Shown here one piece after another: positions 1 to 7,586 of a DNA stretch of 64,000 bases (positions are counted from its first letter, which is position 1; each line of letters begins with the position of its first letter). Source of the DNA: Curvibacter microcysteis (GTDB lineage Bacteria; Pseudomonadota; Gammaproteobacteria; Burkholderiales; Burkholderiaceae_C); the NCBI RefSeq assembly GCF_028649435.1, contig NZ_JAQSIN010000010.1. The stretch is one strand, 5' to 3'. The notes beneath the pieces are model-generated. The model had not been told where the DNA came from. It did no database searches and saw only the letters and a list, made by a program, of their open reading frames with translations. The position numbers and the translations under genes were made by a program.

Positions 1-127
1 TGGTGACAACGTGTCGATCACTGTGAAGCTGATCAACCCCATCGCCATGGAAGAAGGTCTGCGCTTCGCCATCCGCGAAGGCGGCAAGACCGTGGGTGCT
101 GGCGTTGTGGCCACCATCATTGCGTAA
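1..127 (+). CDS. tuf: Elongation factor Tu, C-terminal end (partial)
   Basis: This is the last 41 codons of EF-Tu, the GTPase that delivers aminoacyl-tRNA to the ribosome. The frame from base 2 reads to a TAA at 125-127 and ends in the typical domain III tail with EGLRFAIREGGKTVGAGVV. The rest of the gene lies outside the window. It sits 27 bases before rpsJ, the usual str-S10 junction of proteobacteria, so it probably feeds transcription into the ribosomal operon. Confidence 0.96.
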   Translation, partial: GDNVSITVKLINPIAMEEGLRFAIREGGKTVGAGVVATIIA

Positions 128-154
128 TTCTTTAAATCAAACTGGAGAATTACC

Positions 155-469
155 ATGTCCACGAAGCAAAAGATCCGCATCCGTCTGAAGGCATTCGACT
201 ACAAGCTCATCGACCAATCGGCCGCTGAAATTGTGGACACCGCCAAGCGCACCGGCGCCATCGTCAAGGGTCCCGTGCCCCTGCCGACCCGCATGAAGCG
301 TTTCGACATTCTGCGTTCGCCCCACGTCAACAAGTCCAGCCGTGACCAGTTCGAAATCCGCACCCACCAACGCCTGATGGACATCGTGGATCCGACCGAC
401 AAGACGGTTGACGCTCTGATGAAGCTCGACCTGCCTGCCGGCGTCGACGTCGAAATCAAGTTGCAGTAA
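155..469 (+). CDS. rpsJ: 30S ribosomal protein S10 (NusE)
   Basis: S10 is a small-subunit protein of the 30S head and, as NusE, part of the transcription antitermination complex. The protein is 104 residues, the normal length, and carries recognisable S10 blocks: IRIRLKAFDYKLID near residues 7-20, GPVPLPTRMKRFDILRSPHV around 39-58, and the C-terminal LPAGVDVEIKLQ. The ATG at 155 follows an ACTGGAGAA ribosome site. It is the first gene of the S10 cluster, directly after tuf, and is separated from rplC by 185 bases containing a hairpin and a good promoter. Confidence 0.98.
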   Translation: MSTKQKIRIRLKAFDYKLIDQSAAEIVDTAKRTGAIVKGPVPLPTRMKRFDILRSPHVNKSSRDQFEIRTHQRLMDIVDPTDKTVDALMKLDLPAGVDVEIKLQ

Positions 470-478
470 ACCTTCCCT

Positions 479-496
479 CCACCCGCTTCGGTGGGT
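479..496 (+). terminator. Weak hairpin after rpsJ
   Basis: CCACC and GGTGG flank a CGCTTC loop ten bases after the rpsJ stop. There is no proper run of T after it, so it may be a processing site, attenuator or leaky terminator rather than a full stop. Its position before the 523-551 promoter suggests some separation of rpsJ from the rest of the operon. Confidence 0.35.
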
Positions 497-522
497 GTGT
501 TGGTTGACCAAATAATGCGGAC

Positions 523-551
523 TTGCCCCAAAGGCAGGTTCGCGTTATACT
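523..551 (+). promoter_or_regulatory. Sigma-70-type promoter inside the S10 cluster, before rplC
   Basis: TTGCCC at 523-528 and TATACT at 546-551 are 17 bases apart, a near-consensus vegetative promoter. It lies between rpsJ and rplC, leaving about 100 bases of leader before the rplC start. It could drive rplC-rpsQ independently of tuf-rpsJ. No transcription evidence is available from sequence alone. Confidence 0.6.
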
Positions 552-654
552 TTTGGGCTCGGCTGTATTTGCAGTCGGGAATTTATTAACTCTCTTTCAC
601 ATACAAGCGCTGTGGCCAATTGAAGTCGCGGCGGTGGAAGTTTTGGAGAACTAC

Positions 655-1329
655 ATGAGTCTGAGCAACTCCCTCGGGTTGCTGGGCCGCAAGGTGGGCA
701 TGATGCGTCTGTTCACTGATGATGGGGATGCAATCCCTGTCACGGTGGTGGATGTGTCCAACAACCGCGTGACCCAGGTCAAATCCCAAGAGAATGACGG
801 CTACGTCGCCCTGCAGGTGACGTTCGGCTCGCGCAAAGCATCGCGCGTGACCAAGCCCGTCGCTGGCCACCTTGCCAAGGCAGGTGTTGAAGCCGGTGAA
901 ATCATCCAGGAATTCCGCGTGACGGCCGACACCGCAGCCCAGTACCAAGCTGGCGCTAACGTGCCTGTGACCGCTGTGTTCGCTGTGGGCCAAAAAGTGG
1001 ACGTGCAAGGCACGACCATCGGTAAGGGCTTCGCGGGCACCATCAAGCGTCACCACTTCGGTTCGCAACGTGCTTCCCACGGTAACAGCCGTTCGCACAA
1101 CGTTCCGGGCTCCATCTCGATGGCGCAAGATCCGGGCCGCGTGTTTCCTGGTAAGCGCATGTCGGGCCACCTCGGCGTCGACCTCGTGACCACCCAAAAC
1201 CTCGACGTGATTCGCATCGACGAAGCACGCCAACTGCTCTTGATCAAGGGCGCTGTTCCGGGCTCCAAGGGTGGCTTCGTGACGGTGCGTCCGGCCATCA
1301 AGGTCAAAGCATCCAAAGGAGCGAACTGA
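655..1329 (+). CDS. rplC: 50S ribosomal protein L3
   Basis: L3 is a large-subunit protein bound early in 50S assembly near the peptidyl transferase centre. The 224-residue product starts SLSNSLGLLGRKVGMMRLF and contains the conserved central segment with HGNSRSHNVPGSISMAQDPG and GRVFPGKRMSGHLG. The frame is open further upstream to 523, but that extension is unlike L3 and overlaps the promoter; ATG 655 has a TTGGAGAA site just before it and gives the family length. The stop TGA overlaps the rplD ATG by one base, so the two are translationally coupled. Confidence 0.98.
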   Translation: MSLSNSLGLLGRKVGMMRLFTDDGDAIPVTVVDVSNNRVTQVKSQENDGYVALQVTFGSRKASRVTKPVAGHLAKAGVEAGEIIQEFRVTADTAAQYQAGANVPVTAVFAVGQKVDVQGTTIGKGFAGTIKRHHFGSQRASHGNSRSHNVPGSISMAQDPGRVFPGKRMSGHLGVDLVTTQNLDVIRIDEARQLLLIKGAVPGSKGGFVTVRPAIKVKASKGAN

Positions 1330-1949
1330 TGCAGCTCGAACTCCTGAACGACCAAGGTCAAGCCGCTTCGAAGTTCGAAGTGCCTGAAACCGTGTTCGGT
1401 CGTGATTACAACGAAGACCTGATTCACCAGATCGTGGTGGCTTATCAAGCCAACGCCCGTCAAGGCACCCGCGCTCAAAAAGACCGTGAACAAGTCAAGC
1501 ACTCGACCAAGAAGCCTTTCAAGCAAAAGGGTACCGGCCGCGCTCGTGCTGGTATGACTTCCTCGCCTCTGTGGCGTGGGGGCGGTCGTATTTTCCCGAA
1601 CCTGCCGAACGAAAACTTCAGCCAGAAGATCAACAAGAAGATGTACCGCGCTGGTATGGCTTCGATCTTCTCGCAACTGGTTCGCGAAGGCCGCCTGGCT
1701 GTGGTGGACACCCTCAAGGTGGACGCTCCCAAGACCAAGCTGTTGGCTGACAAGTTCAAGGCCATGAACCTTGAATCGGTGATGGTGATTGCCGATGAAG
1801 TCGACGAAAACCTGTACCTTGCTTCGCGCAATCTGCCCAACGTGCTCGTCGTCGAAGCTCGTTACGCTGATCCGCTGTCGCTGGTTCATTACAAGAAAGT
1901 GCTCGTCACCAAGGGCGCAATCGACAAACTCAAGGAGATGTTCGCATGA
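1329..1949 (+). CDS. rplD: 50S ribosomal protein L4
   Basis: L4 binds 23S rRNA, lines the peptide exit tunnel, and in many bacteria represses its own S10 operon. The 206-residue protein has the L4 signature with KKPFKQKGTGRARAG at about residues 58-72, the tunnel loop segment. It begins within the rplC stop (TGATG) and its own stop overlaps the rplW ATG by four bases, so it is tightly coupled on both sides. Whether autogenous regulation acts here cannot be seen directly. Confidence 0.98.
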   Translation: MQLELLNDQGQAASKFEVPETVFGRDYNEDLIHQIVVAYQANARQGTRAQKDREQVKHSTKKPFKQKGTGRARAGMTSSPLWRGGGRIFPNLPNENFSQKINKKMYRAGMASIFSQLVREGRLAVVDTLKVDAPKTKLLADKFKAMNLESVMVIADEVDENLYLASRNLPNVLVVEARYADPLSLVHYKKVLVTKGAIDKLKEMFA

Positions 1950-2260
1950 GCACCGTGAAGTTTGACGAAGGCCGTCTGATGCAAGTTCTGGTCGCTCCCA
2001 TCGTGTCTGAAAAGGCCACCATGGTTGCCGAGAAGTCCAATGCTGTGACGTTCAAAGTGCTGCAGGACGCTACCAAGTTTGAAATCAAGGCCGCTGTGGA
2101 ATTGATGTTCAAGGTTGAAGTCAAGGGCGTGTCTGTGGTCAACACCAAAGGCAAGACCAAGCGTTTTGGCAAGTCCGTCGGCCGCCGCGACAACGTTCGC
2201 AAGGCTTATGTGACCCTGAAGCCCGGTCAAGAACTCAACCTCTCTGGGGAGGCTGCGTAA
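1946..2260 (+). CDS. rplW: 50S ribosomal protein L23
   Basis: L23 sits at the exit of the peptide tunnel and docks trigger factor and SRP. At 104 residues it has the family length. Recognisable blocks are LMQVLVAPIVSEKATM near residues 10-25 and the KGKTKRFGKSVGRRDNVRKA stretch around 70-89. It overlaps rplD by four bases and is two bases from rplB. Confidence 0.97.
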   Translation: MSTVKFDEGRLMQVLVAPIVSEKATMVAEKSNAVTFKVLQDATKFEIKAAVELMFKVEVKGVSVVNTKGKTKRFGKSVGRRDNVRKAYVTLKPGQELNLSGEAA

Positions 2261-2262
2261 TC

Positions 2263-3087
2263 ATGGCTGTCATTAAGATGAAACCCACCTCGCCTGGCCA
2301 ACGTGCCGTGGTGAAGGTGACGCGTGATCACCTGTACAAGGGTGCTCCGCACGCTGCTCTGCTGGAACCGCAATTCCAGAAGGCCGGCCGCAACAACAAT
2401 GGTCACATCACCACCCGTCACAAGGGCGGTGGCCACAAGCACCACTACCGCGTGGTCGATTTCATCCGTAACAAGGATGGCATCCCCGCCAAGGTGGAAC
2501 GCGTGGAATACGATCCGAACCGCACGGCTCACATTGCACTGCTGTGCTATGCCGACGGCGAGCGTCGTTACATCATTGCTCCCCGTGGTGTGGAAGCTGG
2601 CGCTACGCTGCTGAGCGGTTCGGAAGCCCCGATCCGCGCTGGCAACACGCTGCCGATCCGCAACATCCCGGTGGGTTCGACCATTCACGCGATTGAGCTG
2701 CAACCCGGTAAGGGCGCTCAGATTGCTCGCTCGGCTGGCTCCTCTGCCACCCTGTTGGCCCGTGAAGGCGTTTACGCTCAGGTTCGCCTGCGCTCCGGTG
2801 AAGTTCGCAAGATCCACATCGAGTGCCGCGCCACCATTGGTGAAGTCGCCAACGAAGAACACAGCCTGCGCCAACTGGGCAAGGCCGGTGTAAAGCGCTG
2901 GATGGGTATTCGCCCGACCGTTCGCGGTGTGGCCATGAACCCGATCGACCACCCGCACGGTGGTGGTGAAGGTCGTACCGGCGAAGGCCGTCACGCAGTC
3001 GATCCTTGGGGCAATCTGACCAAGGGTTACCGTACCCGTAACAATAAGCGCACTCAGGTCATGATCGTGTCGCGCCGTAAAAAGTAA
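2263..3087 (+). CDS. rplB: 50S ribosomal protein L2
   Basis: L2 is one of the most conserved large-subunit proteins and is needed for subunit joining and the peptidyl transferase fold. The 274-residue product carries the early block RHKGGGHKHHYRVVDF (about residues 49-64) and the late block MNPIDHPHGGGEGR with the conserved histidine, followed by a lysine/arginine-rich tail. Length and order match the family. It follows rplW by two bases and precedes rpsS by ten. Confidence 0.98.
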   Translation: MAVIKMKPTSPGQRAVVKVTRDHLYKGAPHAALLEPQFQKAGRNNNGHITTRHKGGGHKHHYRVVDFIRNKDGIPAKVERVEYDPNRTAHIALLCYADGERRYIIAPRGVEAGATLLSGSEAPIRAGNTLPIRNIPVGSTIHAIELQPGKGAQIARSAGSSATLLAREGVYAQVRLRSGEVRKIHIECRATIGEVANEEHSLRQLGKAGVKRWMGIRPTVRGVAMNPIDHPHGGGEGRTGEGRHAVDPWGNLTKGYRTRNNKRTQVMIVSRRKK

Positions 3088-3097
3088 GGGGTAACAA

Positions 3098-3376
3098 ATG
3101 ACTCGCTCTCTTAAAAAGGGTCCGTTTGTTGACCATCACCTGGTTGCCAAGGTCGAAAAGGCCGTTGCCAACAAGGACAAGAAGCCAATCAAGACCTGGT
3201 CGCGTCGCTCCATGGTTCTGCCCGATTTCATCGGTCTGACCATTGCCGTTCACAACGGCAAGCAACACGTGCCGGTGTACGTCACTGACCAGATGGTGGG
3301 CCACAAGCTGGGCGAATTCGCCCTGACGCGCACCTTCAAGGGTCACCCCGCGGACAAAAAAGTCCAGAAGAAATAA
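3098..3376 (+). CDS. rpsS: 30S ribosomal protein S19
   Basis: S19 lies in the 30S head and forms a complex with S13 near the A-site tRNA. The 92-residue product starts TRSLKKGPFVDHHL and contains WSRRSMVLPDFIGLTIAVHN, the standard S19 core. The ATG follows AAGGGGTAACAA. It is placed between rplB and rplV as in other proteobacteria. Confidence 0.98.
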   Translation: MTRSLKKGPFVDHHLVAKVEKAVANKDKKPIKTWSRRSMVLPDFIGLTIAVHNGKQHVPVYVTDQMVGHKLGEFALTRTFKGHPADKKVQKK

Positions 3377-3385
3377 GGAATGACC

Positions 3386-3715
3386 ATGGAAACACGTGCA
3401 GTCCTCCGGGGCGTCCGTCTGTCGGTCGATAAGGGCCGTCTGGTCGCCGATCTGATCCGTGGCAAGAAGGTGGATCAGGCTCTGAACATCCTGACGTTCA
3501 CGCAGAAAAAAGCTGCTGGCATCGTCAAGAAGGTTCTTGAATCTGCCATTGCCAACGCCGAGCACAACGACGGCGCCGACATTGACGAACTCCGCGTCAA
3601 GACGATCTACGTTGAGCAAGGTGCCACGCTCAAGCGTTTCACCGCTCGCGCCAAGGGTCGCGGCAACCGCATCAGCAAACCCACGTGCCATGTGTACGTG
3701 ACGGTTGGCAACTGA
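3386..3715 (+). CDS. rplV: 50S ribosomal protein L22
   Basis: L22 lines the peptide tunnel opposite L4 and its beta-hairpin affects macrolide binding. An ATG at 3380 is also in frame, but it directly abuts the AAGGA site at 3375-3379; ATG 3386 is six bases from that site and gives METRAVLRGVRLS, the usual start, and 109 residues. The core RLVADLIRGKKVDQALNIL and the tunnel-tip region ending in KPTCHVYVTVGN are present. The start choice is inference; the identity is not in doubt. Confidence 0.96.
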   Translation: METRAVLRGVRLSVDKGRLVADLIRGKKVDQALNILTFTQKKAAGIVKKVLESAIANAEHNDGADIDELRVKTIYVEQGATLKRFTARAKGRGNRISKPTCHVYVTVGN

Positions 3716-3731
3716 AAGGCTGGTCAGAAAT

Positions 3732-4616
3732 ATGGGACAGAAAATCCATCCTACTGGCTTCCGCCTGGCGGTCAGCCGTAACTGGGCCAGCCGCTGGTAC
3801 GCGAGCAACCGTGACTTCGCCGGCATGCTGGCTGAAGATATCAAGGTTCGTGAGTACCTGAAGGCCAAGCTGAAGAATGCCGCTGTGTCGCGCATTCTGA
3901 TCGAGCGCCCCGCCAAGAACGCTCGCATCACGATCTTCTCGGCTCGTCCGGGCGTCGTGATCGGCAAGAAGGGCGAAGACATCGAGAACCTGAAGAAGGA
4001 ACTCGCGACTCGCCTGGGCGTGCCTGTTGCTGTGAACATCGAAGAAGTGCGCAAGCCTGAAATCGATGCCAAGCTGATCGCTGACTCGATCACCCAGCAG
4101 CTCGAAAAGCGCATCATGTTCCGCCGTGCCATGAAGCGCGCCATGCAAAACGCCATGCGTTTGGGCGCTCTGGGCATCAAGATCATGTCGTCGGGTCGTT
4201 TGAACGGCATTGAAATCGCTCGTTGCGAGTGGTACCGCGAAGGTCGCGTGCCGCTTCACACCCTGCGTGCCGACATCGACTACGGCTTCTCTGAAGCCAA
4301 GACCACTTACGGCGTCATTGGCGTCAAGGTCTGGGTCTACAAGGGTGACACGCTGGGTCGTAACGATCTGCCCGCCGTGACTGAACCCCGTGCTGAAGAA
4401 GAGCGTCGCCCGCGTGGCCCGCGTCGTGATGGCCGCCCAGGCGACCGTCCCGGTGCTGACCGTCGTGGTCCGCGTCGTCCGATCGGTGGCAACACCGCTC
4501 CGGCCGATGGCAGCGACAAGCCTGCTGAAGCCGGTGGTGCTGATGCTAAATCTGCCGTTAAGCGCGTCCGCAAGGTCACCGCGCCCGCTACAGCAGCGGA
4601 CGGTAAAGGAGAATAA
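3732..4616 (+). CDS. rpsC: 30S ribosomal protein S3 with long charged C-terminal tail
   Basis: S3 is at the mRNA entry site of the 30S subunit and has helicase activity with S4 and S5. ATG 3732 gives MGQKIHPTGFRLAV, the conserved S3 start; the upstream in-frame extension lies over the end of rplV. The KH domain has the GKKG motif in VIGKKGEDIENLKKEL near residue 80. Residues after about 215 form a low-complexity arginine/proline/glycine-rich tail (RPRGPRRDGRPGDRPG), so the protein is 294 residues against about 233 in E. coli. Such extensions occur in Burkholderiales S3. It is two bases from rplP. Confidence 0.97.
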   Translation: MGQKIHPTGFRLAVSRNWASRWYASNRDFAGMLAEDIKVREYLKAKLKNAAVSRILIERPAKNARITIFSARPGVVIGKKGEDIENLKKELATRLGVPVAVNIEEVRKPEIDAKLIADSITQQLEKRIMFRRAMKRAMQNAMRLGALGIKIMSSGRLNGIEIARCEWYREGRVPLHTLRADIDYGFSEAKTTYGVIGVKVWVYKGDTLGRNDLPAVTEPRAEEERRPRGPRRDGRPGDRPGADRRGPRRPIGGNTAPADGSDKPAEAGGADAKSAVKRVRKVTAPATAADGKGE

Positions 4617-4618
4617 CT

Positions 4619-5035
4619 ATGCTGCAACCTGCTCGCCGCAAATACCGCAAGGAGCAAAAGGGTCGCAACACCGGTATTGCCACCCGAGGTAACTCGGTGG
4701 CTTTCGGTGACTTCGGCCTGAAGTCCACGGACCGTGGCCGTTTGACGGCCCGCCAGATCGAGGCTGCACGTCGTGCAATCTCCCGTCACGTGAAGCGTGG
4801 CGGCCGCATCTGGATCCGCGTGTTCCCCGACAAGCCAATTTCCCAGAAGCCTGCTGAAGTGCGTATGGGTAACGGTAAGGGTAACCCGGAGTACTACGTG
4901 GCTGAAATTCAGCCCGGCAAGGTGCTGTACGAAATCGTGGGCGTTCCTGAAGAACTCGCCCGTGAAGCGTTCCGTCTGGCCGCTGCAAAGCTGCCCCTGC
5001 GTACCACGTTCGTGGCCCGCTTGCTCGGCCAGTAA
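4619..5035 (+). CDS. rplP: 50S ribosomal protein L16
   Basis: L16 organises the A-site region of the 50S subunit and is a target position for evernimicin resistance. The 138-residue product starts MLQPARRKYRKEQKGRN and shows the conserved WIRVFPDKPISQKPAEVRMG block around residues 62-81 and GNGKGNPEYYVAEIQPG next to it. Start and length are normal. It follows rpsC after two bases. Confidence 0.98.
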   Translation: MLQPARRKYRKEQKGRNTGIATRGNSVAFGDFGLKSTDRGRLTARQIEAARRAISRHVKRGGRIWIRVFPDKPISQKPAEVRMGNGKGNPEYYVAEIQPGKVLYEIVGVPEELAREAFRLAAAKLPLRTTFVARLLGQ

Positions 5036-5051
5036 TTCAGGAGAAATCGAT

Positions 5052-5249
5052 ATGACGAAAGCTGCTGAACTGCGCCAAAAAGACGTTGCCGGCCTGGAAG
5101 CTGAAGTGAAGTCCTTGCAAAAGGCCCACTTCGGTCTGCGTATGCAAAAAGCCACGCAACAACTCAACAACACGTCTACGCTGCGCACGACCCGTCGTGA
5201 CATCGCACGTGCTAAGACCATCCTTGCTGAAAAGCAAGCCGCCAAGTAA
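5052..5249 (+). CDS. rpmC: 50S ribosomal protein L29
   Basis: L29 binds near the tunnel exit next to L23. The frame is open far upstream, but ATG 5052, preceded by CAGGAGAAATCGAT, gives the 65-residue helical-hairpin protein expected, starting MTKAAELRQKDVAGLEAEV and containing LRTTRRDIARAKTIL. It is 16 bases after rplP and nine before rpsQ. Confidence 0.97.
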   Translation: MTKAAELRQKDVAGLEAEVKSLQKAHFGLRMQKATQQLNNTSTLRTTRRDIARAKTILAEKQAAK

Positions 5250-5258
5250 GGAGCCCAC

Positions 5259-5528
5259 ATGACGGAAGCTAAAAAATCCCTCAAGCGCACCTTGATTGGC
5301 AAGGTTGTCAGCGCAAAGCGTAGCAAGACCGTGACCGTGCTGATCGAGCGCCGTGTGAAGCACGAGCTCTACGGCAAGATCGTCGGTAAGTCGAGCAAGT
5401 ACCACGCCCATGATGAAAATGGCGACTACAAGCTGGGCGATGTGATCGAGATCACGGAAAGCCGTCCGATCTCCAAGACCAAGAACTGGGTTGCAACCCG
5501 TCTGGTTCAAAAGGCCTCCATCGTTTAA
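5259..5528 (+). CDS. rpsQ: 30S ribosomal protein S17
   Basis: S17 is a primary 16S rRNA binder with an OB fold. The 89-residue product shows LIGKVVSAKRSKTVTVLIER and KSSKYHAHDENG, the usual S17 core. It is the last gene of this cluster: a strong terminator follows 34 bases later and an unrelated peroxiredoxin comes next, whereas rplN normally follows rpsQ in E. coli. Confidence 0.98.
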   Translation: MTEAKKSLKRTLIGKVVSAKRSKTVTVLIERRVKHELYGKIVGKSSKYHAHDENGDYKLGDVIEITESRPISKTKNWVATRLVQKASIV

Positions 5529-5562
5529 GTCTTCACCGACTTTGGCGACAAGCCCCTGAGAA

Positions 5563-5592
5563 ACGACCCACAATGTGGGTCGTTTTTCTTTT
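5563..5592 (+). terminator. Rho-independent terminator of the S10 operon
   Basis: ACGACCCAC and GTGGGTCGT form a perfect nine-base-pair stem with an AAT loop, followed by a T-rich tail (TTTTTCTTTTT). It stands 34 bases after rpsQ and marks the end of the ribosomal transcription unit. Confidence 0.9.
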
Positions 5593-5646
5593 TGGGCCTC
5601 GGTTTTTCGCTCAGGCCTGTTCACCCCCGCTGTTCAAGGAGCACAC

Positions 5647-6153
5647 ATGATCAAAGTTGGCGACAAGCTGCCCTCTACCACCCTGATGGAATACTCTGAA
5701 GTGGAGGGCGAAGGTTGCAGCATCGGCCCCAATGCGGTGGATGTGGCCAAGGCCACGGCGGGTAAAACCATTGCCTTGTTTGCATTGCCGGGCGCTTTCA
5801 CGCCGACCTGCTCGGCCAAGCATGTGCCAGGTTACGTGGAACACGCCGAAGCGTTCAAGGCAGCGGGTGTGGATGAGATCTGGTGCCTGAGCGTTAACGA
5901 CGCCTTCGTCATGGGCGCCTGGGCCCGTGATCAAAAGACCGATGGCAAGGTGCGCATGCTGGGCGACGGCAGCGCCGACTTCGCCAAAGCCACTGGCCTG
6001 ACGTTGGACCTGACGGGCCGCGGCATGGGTGTGCGCAGCAACCGTTACTCGATGCTCGTCAAGGACGGCACCGTGGTCAGCCTGAATGTGGAAGGCCCGG
6101 GCAAGTTCGAAGTCAGCGACGCAGCCACCTTGCTGGCCCAAGCCAAGGCCTGA
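5647..6153 (+). CDS. Peroxiredoxin, Prx5-type
   Basis: The product is a 168-residue thiol peroxidase that should reduce hydrogen peroxide and alkyl hydroperoxides in the cytoplasm. The peroxidatic cysteine lies in PGAFTPTCSAKHVPGY (about residues 44-59), the Prx5/AhpE-like signature. Other cysteines are in EGEGCSIG near residue 25 and in IWCLSVNDAFVMG. The frame is open upstream into the S10 terminator; ATG 5647 has AAGGA six bases before it and gives the family length. It forms its own unit between two terminators. The physiological reductant (glutaredoxin or thioredoxin) cannot be told. Confidence 0.92.
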   Translation: MIKVGDKLPSTTLMEYSEVEGEGCSIGPNAVDVAKATAGKTIALFALPGAFTPTCSAKHVPGYVEHAEAFKAAGVDEIWCLSVNDAFVMGAWARDQKTDGKVRMLGDGSADFAKATGLTLDLTGRGMGVRSNRYSMLVKDGTVVSLNVEGPGKFEVSDAATLLAQAKA

Positions 6154-6185
6154 TCGTCAAGGGGTGCTTCAGGTACCCCGCTCAA

Positions 6186-6218
6186 GCGGTGTCCATCTGT
6201 GGGTGGCACCGCTTTTTT
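6186..6218 (+). terminator. Terminator after the peroxiredoxin gene
   Basis: GCGGTG at 6186-6191 pairs with CACCGC at 6207-6212 across a 15-base loop that can pair further, and is followed by six T. It is about 33 bases after the peroxiredoxin stop and lies between convergent genes. Confidence 0.7.
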
Positions 6219-6254
6219 CATGCCCGGGTCCGATCGGTTGGACACAAGGCCGGG

Positions 6255-6746
6255 TCAGAACAGGTCGGCCTTCAGGTAGTGCGAACCCGCAATTGGGTTG
6301 TGGTAGTAGGGGGGAATCTCTTCAAACCCGAGTTCCGCATACAGGGCCCGGGCGGACTCCATGTCGTCGAGGGTGTCCAGCAACACGCTGGCGTAGCCGG
6401 CTTGCCGAGCCGCATCCAGCACAGCCTCTGCCAGTTGCCTGCCCAAACCAAAGCGTCGGAACGCCTTGCGCACGTAAAGCCGCTTCATCTCAGCGGCATT
6501 GGGGTAATCGGCGGCATCCAAGGGGCGCAGGGCGCAGCAGCCTGCAACCTCCCCATCCACCAGAGCCAGCAGCAAGGTGCCGCGGGGCGCGGCATAGTCA
6601 CCTGGCAGATGGGCCAGTTCGTGCTCAAAGTTCTGGAAGCACAGATCGACCGCCAGGCTGTCAGCGTACTCGCGGAAGATTTCGCGCACCTGCATCAACT
6701 CGACCTGGCTGGTCGGGAGGGTGATCTGAACGTCGGTCGGGGTCAC
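6255..6746 (-). CDS. GNAT-family N-acetyltransferase
   Basis: The 163-residue product has the GNAT fold: LLLALVDGEVAGCCALRPL (strands 2-4, near residues 59-77), then EMKRLYVRKAFRRFGLGRQL, which contains the acetyl-CoA pyrophosphate loop R-x-x-G-x-G/A in FRRFGLG, and a late LYAELGFEEIPPYY typical of the C-terminal strand. The substrate cannot be predicted. The start used is a GTG at 6746 with no clear ribosome site, so the N-terminus is uncertain. It is read toward the peroxiredoxin gene; a terminator separates them. Confidence 0.85.
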   Translation of the reverse strand: MTPTDVQITLPTSQVELMQVREIFREYADSLAVDLCFQNFEHELAHLPGDYAAPRGTLLLALVDGEVAGCCALRPLDAADYPNAAEMKRLYVRKAFRRFGLGRQLAEAVLDAARQAGYASVLLDTLDDMESARALYAELGFEEIPPYYHNPIAGSHYLKADLF

Positions 6747-6858
6747 GGCAAGGAGGGGCTACAAAGTTGGCGCCATTATCGCCGCACAGCTCAGTGAGAG
6801 CATGGACGGGGCCGGTGGGTGGTCACGGGCCACTTCCGCGCCAGGTCTGGGGGCGTGA

Positions 6859-7377
6859 TCAGGTCTGGGCCAGCAACTTCTCAATCAGCTGATGCAGTTC
6901 TGTGAAGTTGGGTTCACCGATGTAGCGCTTGACGATGTGCCCCTTTTTGTCGACCAGGTAGGACGTCGGTGTGAGTTGGACCTCACCCCAGGCTTTGGCA
7001 ATCTGGCCCGTGTTGTCGATCGCGACTTGGAAGGGCAATTTACGGGTTTGAGCAAAGTTCACCACATAGGCTGGTGGGTCGTAGCTCATGGCCACCGCCA
7101 GCGTGTTGTAACCCTTGCTTTGGTACTTGTCGTAGGTGGCGATGATCTTCGGCATCTCTGCGACGCAGGTGGTGCAACTGGTGGCCCAGAAGTTGACCAG
7201 CGTGACCTTGCCTTGCAGGCTGGCGCTCGTTTCGCGGCTGCCATCGAGCAGCACGAAGGTCGATTCAGGCGCTGGCGTGGCCTGGGTGCTCCACCAAAAG
7301 GCACCCACCGCCAAGGCCAGACCCGCAGCGGCCGCGAGGGCCAGCGATGTTGTTTTTGCAGTCAAGGGGATCTCCAC
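6859..7377 (-). CDS. TlpA/ResA-like thioredoxin-fold protein, membrane-anchored
   Basis: The protein is about 170 residues with an N-terminal hydrophobic segment (ALAAAAGLALAVGAFWW, about residues 13-29) that should anchor or export it. The thioredoxin domain follows, with a CTTC redox pair in VNFWATSCTTCVAEMPK near residue 68 and the cis-proline strand TPTSYLVDKKGHIV. This points to a periplasmic disulfide reductase, as in cytochrome c maturation, or a related AhpC/TSA-type oxidoreductase. The frame opens with GTG 7377; a TTG at 7365 has a better GGAG site and could be the true start. No cytochrome-assembly genes are adjacent, so its partner is unknown. Confidence 0.86.
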   Translation of the reverse strand: MEIPLTAKTTSLALAAAAGLALAVGAFWWSTQATPAPESTFVLLDGSRETSASLQGKVTLVNFWATSCTTCVAEMPKIIATYDKYQSKGYNTLAVAMSYDPPAYVVNFAQTRKLPFQVAIDNTGQIAKAWGEVQLTPTSYLVDKKGHIVKRYIGEPNFTELHQLIEKLLAQT

Positions 7378-7586
7378 ACAAGTCTTGAGTGTAATTCGAA
7401 GCCCTCGCCGGGCTCACGAAGGTGGTGCGGGCCCGGCAGGGAGGCGCCTTCAAGACGTCTCTGGGGTAGAGTCGGCGCGCTTACAAAAGTTCGGTAGGCC
7501 GGCCAATTGATGGTCGTCAACTGCTCGGGCCATGGCCGGAGATCTCTCGACTGACCCGTGCCATGGCCTGTTGTTCCAACGGCGCG

